Below, piece by piece: positions 54,944 through 62,869 of a stretch of DNA of 64,000 bases. Position 1 is the stretch's first letter, and every line of letters starts with the position of its first letter. Source of the stretch: CAIWHR01 sp963830485 (GTDB lineage: Bacteria > Pseudomonadota > Gammaproteobacteria > Burkholderiales > Casimicrobiaceae); NCBI GenBank assembly GCA_963830485.1, contig CAWHNE010000001.1, forward strand, positions 132,968-196,967, in the 5' to 3' direction. Below the pieces are notes generated by a model. The model saw nothing but the letters and a program-made list of their open reading frames with translations. It made no database searches and had not been told where the DNA came from. The position numbers were made by a program, and so were the translations under genes.

Positions 54944-55331
54944 CACGAACATCCTTGCTCGCTATTACCTGCACGACGATGCTATGCAGGGGCGTATCGC
55001 GGCCGACTTGCTGTCGGCCGGCGACGTCTTCGTCCCCAAGACCGTGATCCTGGAACTTGAATGGGTGTTGCGGTATGTCGCCGATCAGCCGGAAGACAAG
55101 GTAATCGATTGCCTTGCGCATCTGATCGCGTTGCCGGGAATCACCGTCGAGGACCGTGACCAAGTTGAAGCAGCGTTAAGCTATTGCCGTAACGGTATTG
55201 ACTTTGCCGATGCATTGCATCTCGCCGCCGGTAGATCCTGCAACGAGCTGCTGACGTTCGACGATCGAGGTTTTGCGCGTCGGGCAAGGAGGCTTCGCCT
55301 CAAGCCGGCGGTCCGTGCGTCACACCGGTGA
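54930..55331 (+). CDS. PIN domain toxin (VapC type), cognate antitoxin truncated
   Basis: 133 residues from a GTG at 54930. VDTNILARYYLHDD, VILELEWVLRYVADQ and NGIDFADALHLAAGRSCNEL hold the acidic residues of the PIN active site, with LLTFDDRGFARRARRL at the end. The gene seems intact though its antitoxin has lost its N-terminal half. It may be silent, or be neutralised by another antitoxin such as the VapB at 37042. Confidence 0.88.
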   Translation: MRAVDTNILARYYLHDDAMQGRIAADLLSAGDVFVPKTVILELEWVLRYVADQPEDKVIDCLAHLIALPGITVEDRDQVEAALSYCRNGIDFADALHLAAGRSCNELLTFDDRGFARRARRLRLKPAVRASHR

Positions 55332-55367
55332 CTATGGGACCCCCGACCCGACCGGCTGATTCCTCCG

Positions 55368-55397
55368 ATCCGCAGGTGCCAGGGTCAGGACCTGGTC
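55368..55397 (+). repeat. degenerate copy of the tRNA-Asn 3' half
   Basis: 25 of 30 bases match tRNA-Asn positions 53655-53684 (anticodon-stem 3' side to T arm) without gaps. It is not a functional tRNA. It may be the far attachment-site copy of an integrated element covering about 53.7-55.4 kb, now diverged. Confidence 0.5.
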
Positions 55398-55748
55398 CTC
55401 AACCTGGAATGGTTCCGCGTCGCAAGTGAGCCGCGGTGCCGATCGAAGTGTGGCGGCCGTACTACAATCATGTGCGACGCATTCGAGTCACGGCTACTTG
55501 AACTCCATTCGAGTTCAACAGTACCATGCAGCGTTTCACGACCGCCGCCTAGTAATAGGAATGATTCGCATTATCACGCGTTTGCGAATCTTTCGCATCC
55601 GCGGCGACCAAACGACACGATGTCAGTTTCGGGCGCGCCCACTTTGCCGGATCTCCGGAATTGATTGGGCGGGATGCCGAACGCCATGCCCTTGCTTCAC
55701 GAAGAGTCTGGTGAAGCGCGACCGGGAGCGAGGCCCGGTCGCTCCCAC
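55398..55748. other. intergenic region without a supported gene
   Basis: Contains a perfect inverted repeat GATTCGCA / TGCGAATC (55563-55570 and 55583-55590) and a 9-bp hairpin at 55718-55742 (GCGACCGGG / CCCGGTCGC) that may end transcription of the dps remnant. Nothing else was recognised. Confidence 0.45.
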
Positions 55749-56160
55749 TCAATCCTCGAGCAGGCTGCGCAGCATCCAGGCGGTTTTCTCGTGCACTTCC
55801 AGGCGCTGGGTCAGCACATCGGCCGTCGGCTGGTCGTTTGCGGCATCAACGAGCGGAAACAGTCTGCGCGCGGTGCGCGCCGGGGCTTCTTGCGCAACGA
55901 CCAGATGACGGACCATGTCGTTCTCGGCACACCTTCGACTTCCTTGATCGAGGCGAGCTTGACGAACTCGTTGTACGTACCGGGCGCCGGATGACCGAGC
56001 GCGCGGATGCGTTCGGCGATGACGTCGATCGCATTCCACTGCTCGGTGCACTGGGCCATGAACATCTGGTGCAGGCTATTGAACTGCGGCCCGTTGACGT
56101 TCCAGTGGAAGTTGTGTGTCATGAGATACAGCGTGTAACTGTCGACGCTTACGTTACGGT
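55749..56160 (-). pseudogene. Dps/ferritin-like DNA-binding protein, truncated and frameshifted
   Basis: SYTLYLMTHNFHWNVNGPQF and MFMAQCTEQWNAIDVIAERI then RALGHPAPGTY are the ferroxidase-centre region of Dps. After GVP the frame shifts near 55930 and continues as ENDMVRHLVVAQEAPARTAR and LEVHEKTAWMLRSLLED to the stop. The N-terminal 25 or so residues are unrecognisable and no proper start precedes them. Family length is about 160; about 130 remain here. It is on the same strand as the small hypothetical gene upstream. Confidence 0.7.
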
Positions 56161-56224
56161 TATCGAGGCAGTGCGAGTCCCGAAGAAGCGCTCGGCGAAG
56201 GTCCTTGGATTCGTGAACCCTTAT

Positions 56225-56584
56225 CTAGTCGCGGTGCTGCTTCTGATCATGGGCACTGGACAAGCACTTCTGTCTGAACCAGTAAGCGAGTTCGTCGATG
56301 ATCCGGGAAAGCTCGAACTTTTCTTCCAGAGACAGCTCGCTCGCCGTGACCGCCCCGGCACCTACATGATTCGCGTCAGAGAACCCTGCGGTGGCCATCA
56401 ACTCTTCGAGTCTCTTAACCCGCCCTCTTGCGTTCTCGTCAAGTCCGTCTCTGTCGAGATCGTGAAGGCCAAGCCTGCATTCATGAAAGGCCCTTGCGAT
56501 CGAATCTTGTTCGCCACGTGGATGAGGCAGCATCAGAGCACGCCGTGCAGTAGAAAATGTTTCGGCCTGGTACACGTACTTCAT
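56225..56584 (-). CDS. hypothetical protein, 119 residues
   Basis: Not recognised. The ATG at 56584 has a good ribosome site (GGAGAAG). The sequence is soluble and charged: MKYVYQAETFSTARRALMLP at the start, a helical centre (ARGRVKRLEELMATAGFSD), and SLEEKFELSRIIDELAYWF near the end. Codon use is less GC-biased than in core genes, in line with the accessory region. It lies about 65 bases upstream of the dps remnant on the same strand. Confidence 0.55.
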   Translation of the reverse strand: MKYVYQAETFSTARRALMLPHPRGEQDSIARAFHECRLGLHDLDRDGLDENARGRVKRLEELMATAGFSDANHVGAGAVTASELSLEEKFELSRIIDELAYWFRQKCLSSAHDQKQHRD

Positions 56585-57073
56585 CTGCTTCTCCGCTGAA
56601 GAGACAAAGCTTGATCGGCTACTGTGGGAAGCTGTTCGTGCGAAGCGTCAGTACTGAGCGTGAAGCGCAGCCGGATGCTTGGAAGACCGACGGGCAATCG
56701 TGGCGATGAAACGGCGCGGGCCGCTCTGCGTGAAGATCGGCCATGCAGGTACATCCTTCTCCCGTTCCGCCACTCGATCCGGCGCCGGGAACGTCTTCGC
56801 CAATGCTTCGCGCGTCCCTTCGCAGCCAGGCCGTCGCGCGGCGTTGTTCAACGTCGGCTTTACGGCGCTCAATCGGGCGAAACGAGTGACCGGGGGCCCT
56901 CCTGCCTACATCACGCTACGTGACGAAAACGCCGGCCGAAGCCATCGGAATCGGCGATCACGCTCAGCATAGCATCCATGATCGGGAGCCACCGGGTTCG
57001 TGCAACGACGATCGGCACATTGCCCACCGTCCCCTTGTGTCGCGATGCCTCGCAAAGTAGAGTGCGAGACTCA
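56585..57073. other. 489-base region with no gene I can support
   Basis: Overlapping open frames on both strands (for example 56648-56872 minus and 56679-56972 plus) have no recognisable fold, and their Arg/Ser/Ala-rich makeup is typical of non-coding GC-rich DNA. It could contain a decayed mobile element, but no ends were found. Confidence 0.4.
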
Positions 57074-57865
57074 ATGAAACGGCCGCCTTTTCGATCAGCT
57101 GCAGCCGCTGTCGCATCGGCGCTTCTGCTCACCCGGGCGCTCCCGGCGCAGGAGCAACCCGATTCGGCTCGCCATGCTTTGCCCGCGGACGACGCGCCGG
57201 CGCAATCAGCCGCTGCAACCGATCCCAATACGCCGGCGTTGACCACCATGGTCAATCCCAAGGATGGCCTCACGTACGTCTGGCTTCCTCCGGGCAAGTT
57301 CATGATGGGCTGCTCGCCGGGCGACACCCTTTGCGACAGCGACGAGGTTCCGCAGCGCGAGGTCACGATCGCGAAGGGCTTCTGGATCGGCCAGACCCTC
57401 GTCACGCAGGCCGCGTACAAGCGCGTCATCGGGACGAATCCGAGCTTCCACAAGGGCAGCGAGCAGTTGCCCGTCGAGCGCGTGAATTGGGGCGACGCGC
57501 TGAAATACTGCACCGACATCGGAATGCGAATCCCCACCGAGCGCGAGTACGAGTACGCTGCCCGCGGCGGCAGCCCGGCGGCGCGTTACGGCGACCTCGA
57601 TGCAATCGCCTGGTACAAGGACAACAGCGGCGGCCGAACGCAGGAGGTGGCCACGAAGTTGCCCAATGGATTCCAGCTCTACGACATGCTCGGCAATGTC
57701 TGGCAGTTCACCAACGATCCGTACAAGCCCGAGGACCCGATCTTCGTGGCAATGCGCGGTGGCTCCTGGTTCACCTCGGCCAAGAGCATGCGCGTCTCGG
57801 TTCGCGGCTTCGATTCCGCCGACAGGAAGCGCAGGTTCTCGGGCTTCCGCTGCGCCGGCGATTAG
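57074..57865 (+). CDS. SUMF1/EgtB-type formylglycine-generating-enzyme-like protein, secreted
   Basis: 263 residues. A signal peptide (AAAAVASALLLTRALPAQ) and a short linker precede the C-type-lectin-like FGE-sulfatase fold: LTYVWLPPGKFMMGCSPGDT, PQREVTIAKGFWIGQTLVTQ, RIPTEREYEYAARGG, LYDMLGNVWQFTND and MRGGSWFTSAKSMRVSVRG. The paired cysteines that make true FGE an enzyme are not present near RGGSW, so formylglycine formation is unlikely. Such proteins may instead bind ligands or partners in the periplasm. It points toward the PQQ dehydrogenase gene from the other strand. Confidence 0.85.
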   Translation: MKRPPFRSAAAAVASALLLTRALPAQEQPDSARHALPADDAPAQSAAATDPNTPALTTMVNPKDGLTYVWLPPGKFMMGCSPGDTLCDSDEVPQREVTIAKGFWIGQTLVTQAAYKRVIGTNPSFHKGSEQLPVERVNWGDALKYCTDIGMRIPTEREYEYAARGGSPAARYGDLDAIAWYKDNSGGRTQEVATKLPNGFQLYDMLGNVWQFTNDPYKPEDPIFVAMRGGSWFTSAKSMRVSVRGFDSADRKRRFSGFRCAGD

Positions 57866-58044
57866 ACCCGCGCTTCGCTTGGCCCGGCCTGCCGCCGGGC
57901 TTGGCGCCGTCCTTCACGATGCCCGGCGTCGGGCGGCACCGGCGTCACGGGCGGCGGTGCCGCGGCATCGGCTGACCAGCACAAACGAACGCAGAGGCAG
58001 CAGGCTCCGCCTTGCCGCCTCTCCCTCGGTCGGTAAACGCCAGA

Positions 58045-59799
58045 CTACTTCAGGGCGAAGACCATGACCATGCCGCCCTGCGGCGTGTTCTGGTGGTACT
58101 TGTCCTTGATCTCGCCGGTCCAGATCGGAATCGCACCGCCGAAGCCAACGACGTAGCAAACATACTGCTGGCCGTCGATCTCATAGGTGATCGGGGCGCC
58201 TACCAAGCCCGAGTTCGAGCGGTGCCTCCAGAGCACCGCGCCGGTATCCGCGTCCAGAGCAAACAGGTCGCGGGTGTCGGTACCGCCGCCGAAGACCAAC
58301 CCCGAGGCAGTCGACAACAGGCCACCCCAGCTCGAGTCAGGCATCGAATGCGTCCACTTCGTCTTGCCGGTGTTCACATCGATCGCCTTCACGAAACCAC
58401 CGGCACCATCGATCCCCTTCTGAACGTACATGTGGAAGTCGGCCTGCACGTAAGCGGCATAGGGTTTCCAGGGCTCAGGCGGAAGGCTCTTGATCGTTTC
58501 GCACCAGTAGTTGCCCGAAAAGAACGCCAGCTTCCTGGCGGCGTCGTAGGCGGGGACCATGTAGTTCGCGCCACCCAGGAACGACGGGCATACATCGACC
58601 AGCTCGCCCTTGGTCGGGTCCTTCGCCGGGTCGAAGATCGGGTGCCCCGTCGCGTCCAGGCCCTTCCACACCGTGACCGGCATGAACGGTTCGCCGTAGA
58701 CGAACTTGATGTTGTCGACGGTGCCGGGACCGAAGTTGCTGCGTTCGACCATGTACACGTAGCCGTTCTTGTTCGGCTCGAAGAGTCCTTCGATCTTCTT
58801 GCCGTCCTTCATGATGTCGATCAGCATCGGCTGCCCGATGTTGTCGTAATCCCACATGTCGTGGGGCACGAACTGGAACTGGGCCTTGATCGCGCCGGTG
58901 TCGCCATCGAACGCGATGATCGACGCGGTACCGATGTTCTTGCCCGGGCGAACCGATCCGTTCCAGGGGCCGGGGTTGCCGGTCGGCCAGAAGATCAGGT
59001 TCTGCTTCTCGTCGTACGCGCCCGTGGTCCAGGTGGTCCCACCGCCGCGCTTCCAAGTGTCCGTGCCGCCCCAGGTGTCATTGCCGGGCTCGCCGGGTCC
59101 GGGGACGGTGTAGGTGGTCCAGGCGATCTTTCCGGTCTCGGCATTCACGGCGATCAACCGTCCGCGGGCGCCGAACTCGCCGCCGGTCATCCCGGTGATG
59201 ATGTTGCCCTTCACGACCAGCGGAGCGCCGGTGATCGTGATGCCGTCGGAGTAGTCGGCAACCTTCGTATCCCAGACCAATTTGCCGGTCTTGGCGTTCA
59301 ACGCGATGACGTGCGCGTCGATGGTGCCGAAGTAGACGTTGTCACCGTAGAAGACGCCGCCCTTGTTGACCACGTCGCAGCAGACCACGGCCAAGGCCTT
59401 GTCCGGAAGCTCGCGCTCGTACTTCCAGAGGAATTTGCCGCTGCGCGCATCCAACCCGAAGAACGCGTTGTACGAGGCAGAGATCACGAGCACCCCGTCG
59501 TGTTCGATCGGAACGACTTCGTGGCCCTTCGTCAAGCCGGTCGAAAACTCCCAGATCGGCACCAGTTTGCCGACATTCGCCTTCGTGATCTTTGCCAGCG
59601 GGCTGAAGCCGTGCCCGTCGAAGGTGCGACGGTATTGGAGCCATTCCGAAGCAGGCGGATTGCTCATCATCGCCGCGGTGACCGGACGGAAAGGCCGGTT
59701 GGAGGCGTCCGCCTGGCCGAACGCAGGACCGGATGCAATCGCCAGCAGGAGTGGCGTCGATGCGACCACCGCCGACAAACCTCTCTTCATCTTGCTCAT
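58045..59799 (-). CDS. PQQ-dependent alcohol dehydrogenase (methanol/ethanol family), lanthanide-type active site
   Basis: Periplasmic quinoprotein of 584 residues with signal peptide (LSAVVASTPLLLAIASGPAF). The vicinal disulfide is C140-C141 (AVVCCDVV). Metal/PQQ ligands: E208 (TGGEFGARG), N275 (WPTGNPGPWNG) and the catalytic D317 in HDMWDYDN. D319, two residues on, is the extra Asp that marks lanthanide-using XoxF/PedH enzymes, where calcium enzymes have Ala or Ser. The repeated tryptophan-docking blades (ALNAKTGKLVWDTKV) agree with an eight-blade propeller. AGGAGG precedes the ATG at 59799. The Rieske gene lies 55 bases upstream in the same operon; no cytochrome c gene is nearby. Confidence 0.93.
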   Translation of the reverse strand: MSKMKRGLSAVVASTPLLLAIASGPAFGQADASNRPFRPVTAAMMSNPPASEWLQYRRTFDGHGFSPLAKITKANVGKLVPIWEFSTGLTKGHEVVPIEHDGVLVISASYNAFFGLDARSGKFLWKYERELPDKALAVVCCDVVNKGGVFYGDNVYFGTIDAHVIALNAKTGKLVWDTKVADYSDGITITGAPLVVKGNIITGMTGGEFGARGRLIAVNAETGKIAWTTYTVPGPGEPGNDTWGGTDTWKRGGGTTWTTGAYDEKQNLIFWPTGNPGPWNGSVRPGKNIGTASIIAFDGDTGAIKAQFQFVPHDMWDYDNIGQPMLIDIMKDGKKIEGLFEPNKNGYVYMVERSNFGPGTVDNIKFVYGEPFMPVTVWKGLDATGHPIFDPAKDPTKGELVDVCPSFLGGANYMVPAYDAARKLAFFSGNYWCETIKSLPPEPWKPYAAYVQADFHMYVQKGIDGAGGFVKAIDVNTGKTKWTHSMPDSSWGGLLSTASGLVFGGGTDTRDLFALDADTGAVLWRHRSNSGLVGAPITYEIDGQQYVCYVVGFGGAIPIWTGEIKDKYHQNTPQGGMVMVFALK

Positions 59800-59854
59800 T
59801 GTGTCCTCCTGGTTCAGTGTCTCCAGAGCATGCGCCGCTACGAGGTCTAGCGCT

Positions 59855-60463
59855 TCAACCTTTCTTCACACCGATATAACCGGTGGGCTTGCCGGCTACC
59901 ACCAGCTTCCCATCCACTGCCTTGATGGGAACAAGTGGAAGTACGCGCATGCGCGGCCCGCTGATGTTTTGTCCCTCTTTCACGGGATCGAAAGTCGCAT
60001 CGTGGCAGGGACACTTGAACAGTTTGGCCGTCGCGTCCCACCCGTCGACAAGGCAGCCGAGATGGGGGCACACGGCCGTGTAGCACGAGATGCCTTCCAC
60101 CGTGTCGTCCTTCATGCCGGCCGGGTAGGCATCCGGCGCCACCCTGTAGAAGAGGACGGTGGCGTGATCGTGCTCTCCAGCGTCGTCTTGTTCCAGCTTG
60201 CCCGTGCTCGGATTCTTCGCCACCGCCAATTCCGGCCGCGCGCCGAGGACCACGTCGGCGACCATGACCTCCTTGCCCTTGTTCGGGCCTCCCGAGAAGA
60301 CGAAGGTGTCGCCGACCTGCGGCACACCCGTGGACTGCGCAAGCGGCATCGCACCACCGGCCGCGAACGCCCTCACACCGGCGCCCGACGCCAGTGCCGT
60401 CACCGTGACGAGCCTGCAAGTGGACTTCAGCGCGTCCCGTCGTTCTTGGCTGAATTTCGACAT
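59855..60463 (-). CDS. Rieske [2Fe-2S] protein with Tat-like signal
   Basis: 202 residues from the ATG at 60463 (AAGGAG upstream). ERRDALKSTCRLVTVTALAS is a twin-arginine-type signal. The cluster ligands are in CYTAVCPHLGC (C-x-H) and FKCPCHDATFDP (C-x-x-H), with the extra cysteines giving the usual disulfide. The frame is open to 60718, but the ribosome site and signal fix the start. It is likely a periplasmic electron carrier. The PQQ dehydrogenase gene follows 55 bases on, so it may accept electrons from that enzyme; this is inference. Confidence 0.88.
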   Translation of the reverse strand: MSKFSQERRDALKSTCRLVTVTALASGAGVRAFAAGGAMPLAQSTGVPQVGDTFVFSGGPNKGKEVMVADVVLGARPELAVAKNPSTGKLEQDDAGEHDHATVLFYRVAPDAYPAGMKDDTVEGISCYTAVCPHLGCLVDGWDATAKLFKCPCHDATFDPVKEGQNISGPRMRVLPLVPIKAVDGKLVVAGKPTGYIGVKKG

Positions 60464-60985
60464 CGTGCAGCTCCTTTCGAGAGTCGATTTCGGTTGAGCT
60501 GCGGCCTCATCGAGACTCGCACCGCTGGCTCCCCTGAATTCGTTCGTTATGCCGAAGACGCCCCGAGGCTGGGCTTCGGCCGTCGTCGGATCGATCATCT
60601 TGTGCACCCGCGAAATCCGATTCGCCGGGAACGCGGCCAGGATGGCCACGACGCTGGCTGCCATGCAATTCGACATGCCTGGTCGCAGCTCGGCGGCAGC
60701 GAATCCTCCCGGGAACACGCTTGCGCCCTCGCAGGAAGCGTAGTCCGATCCGAACGCTCCCGCAATGGTCTTTCGCGATTGCCCGGACTACGCTCCTGGG
60801 CCGACCAAGCGCGACGCGTCGAGCTTTTCCTCCTCGCTAGACCTATACTAGACTGCGCGAGGGCCGCCACGGACCGCTGTTTCGGGCTACCGGAGTCCTG
60901 CAATGGACTACCACCTCCGGATCGAGCTTCTGCCGGCAACAGCTTAGCCAGCCAGGCGAGGGCTTGCCGCCTTGGGAGGAATCCC
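60464..60985. other. 522-base divergent control region
   Basis: Lies between the Rieske-PQQ operon (minus) and the aldehyde oxidoreductase operon (plus). Open frames are shadows of no clear fold. A TATACT at 60844-60849 could be a -10 box for the plus operon but has no good -35. Confidence 0.4.
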
Positions 60986-62228
60986 TTGAAATACGTGCTG
61001 ATCGGTGCCGGCCCGGCCGGCGTGCAAGCCGCCGAAGTCATCCGGCAGGAGGACCAAGAGGGCGAAATCACGCTGGTCAGCGGGGAGCCAGGCGAGCCCT
61101 ATTCGCGCATGGCGATCCCCTACATCCTGACCGGTCGCATCGACGAACAGGGTGCGCGGTCGCGCAAGACCGCCGGCCACTTTGCCACCCTCGGCATTCG
61201 CTACAAGCAACAGCAAGGCCATCAAGGTCCATGCGGGCGCCAGCGGCGGCACGGTGGATCTGGACGACGGCACCACGCTCGCCTATGACAGGCTGCTGGT
61301 GGCCACCGGCTCCTCGCCGACACTGCCGCCGGTACCTGGCACCGACCTGCCTGGGGTAGTCACGTGCTGGACCCTCGAGGACGCCCGCGTCATCGCTGCC
61401 AAGCTGCAACCGGGAGCCCGGGTGGTGATGGTCGGAGCCGGGTTCGTGGCCGGGGTCTGCATGAAGTCGCTCGTGGAAAGTGGCGCGCGACTGACCGTCA
61501 TAGCCGGCCGCGTGGGCCAGATCCTGCGCTCGATGATGACGCCAAACGGCAGTGCGCTGCTGCAGCGCTGGCTCGAGGGTCAGGGCGTGAACGTCATTAC
61601 GAGCGGGCGCATCGAGCGCATCGAACCTGGTCCGCGCGTGGTGATGGACGCCCAGACCCTCGATGCCGACTTGGTCATCCTCGCCACTGGTGTGCGACCG
61701 AATGTCGCATTCCTCGAAGGCACCGGCGCCGAGATCGACCAGGGCATCGTCATCAACGACCGCATGGAGACCACCGTGCCCTGCATCTACGCCGCGGGCG
61801 ACGTCGCCCAGGGCCGCGACTTCTCCACAGGCGAATGGATAGTCCACGCGCTGCAGCCGACGGCCACCGAGCACGGTCGCGCGGCCGCCCTCAACATGGC
61901 CGGCAAGAACGTGCCCTACCGCGGCAGCCTCTCGATGAACGTGCTCGACACTGTCGGCCTGCTTTCGTACACCTTCGGACTGTGGCAGGGCCGCGAAGGC
62001 GGCGATACGGCAGAGAGCATCGACGCCGAGCACTTCCACTACAGGCGACTCTGCTTCGACGGCGACGTGCTCATCGGCGCCATCAGCATCGGCCGAATCG
62101 ATCACGTCGGCGCCATCCGCGGCCTGATCCAGACCCGGCGGCACCTCGGCCCCTGGAAGGAAAAGCTGATGAAGGACCCGAGTCTGCTGATGGAGGCATT
62201 CGTCGAGTTGTCCCGCAATCCAAGCTAA
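60986..62228 (+). CDS. FAD-dependent NAD(P)H oxidoreductase subunit (AorC-like), frameshifted near 61205
   Basis: About 413 residues. It starts at TTG 60986 behind GGGAGGA. YVLIGAGPAGVQAAEVIRQE is the FAD-binding loop. After RYKQ a one-base shift near 61205 moves the frame, and AIKVHAGASGGTVDLDDGTT continues. RVVMVGAGFVAGVCMKSL is the NAD-binding loop and CIYAAGDVAQGRDF the second FAD motif. It belongs to the rubredoxin/nitrite-reductase-like flavoprotein family. In Aromatoleum a flavoprotein of this size is the third subunit of the tungsten aldehyde oxidoreductase, linking it to NAD. Here it precedes the other two subunits, which supports that role. Confidence 0.82.
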
Positions 62229-62384
62229 GTGTGCGAGCCAGACGGCCTTCGCAATGGCCGACAGCGGCTCGCCGGAATCCAATCCGGCTCTCTCTATTGA
62301 CGGAAGCTGCTCCCGGGGCGTAACGTCATCGTGAGTCGTTTCGCCGAGTTGGCGTCATGCCGGGTTCTCATTCCAGGAGGAAAC

Positions 62385-62858
62385 GTGCAAAAGTCCCTCT
62401 ATATCAACGCCGACAAATGCACCGGCTGCCTGCAGTGCGAGATGGCGTGCAGCTACGAGAACTACGGTGTATTCAATCCCGCGAAGTCTCGCATCAAGAT
62501 CTTCGACTTCGACGATACCGGGAGAAAGGTCCCCTATACCTGCACCCAGTGCGACGAGGCCTGGTGCCTGCATGCGTGTCCGGTCGACGCGATCAAGATC
62601 GATTCCGCCACCGGCGCCAAGGTCGTGCTCGACGACGTGTGCGTGGGCTGCAAGGTATGCACGATCGCTTGTCCGTTCGGAACGATCAATTACGTGCAAG
62701 ACACCGGGAAGGTGCAGAAGTGCGACCTTTGCGGTGGCGATCCCGCCTGCGCTGCGGCCTGCCCGACCGGTGCAATCACCTATGTCGACGCCGACTGGAC
62801 CGGACTCGAGCGCATGAAGCTGTGGGCGAACAAAGTCGGCAACCAGCCGCACGCGTAA
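62385..62858 (+). CDS. 4Fe-4S polyferredoxin subunit of aldehyde oxidoreductase (AorA-like)
   Basis: 157 residues from a GTG at 62385 preceded by AGGAGG. Four cluster motifs: CTGCLQCEMAC, CTQCDEAWCLHACP, CVGCKVCTIACP and CDLCGGDPACAAACP, as in HycB/DmsB-type electron-transfer subunits. It lies 12 bases before the tungsten subunit gene, so it should carry electrons between that subunit and the flavoprotein. The longer open frame from 62331 was rejected because of the ribosome site. Confidence 0.9.
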   Translation: MQKSLYINADKCTGCLQCEMACSYENYGVFNPAKSRIKIFDFDDTGRKVPYTCTQCDEAWCLHACPVDAIKIDSATGAKVVLDDVCVGCKVCTIACPFGTINYVQDTGKVQKCDLCGGDPACAAACPTGAITYVDADWTGLERMKLWANKVGNQPHA

Positions 62859-62869
62859 GGAGGACGATC

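Noticed and set aside
56648..56972. Overlapping open frames on both strands
   Set aside because: No fold or ribosome site that decides between them; composition typical of random GC-rich frames.
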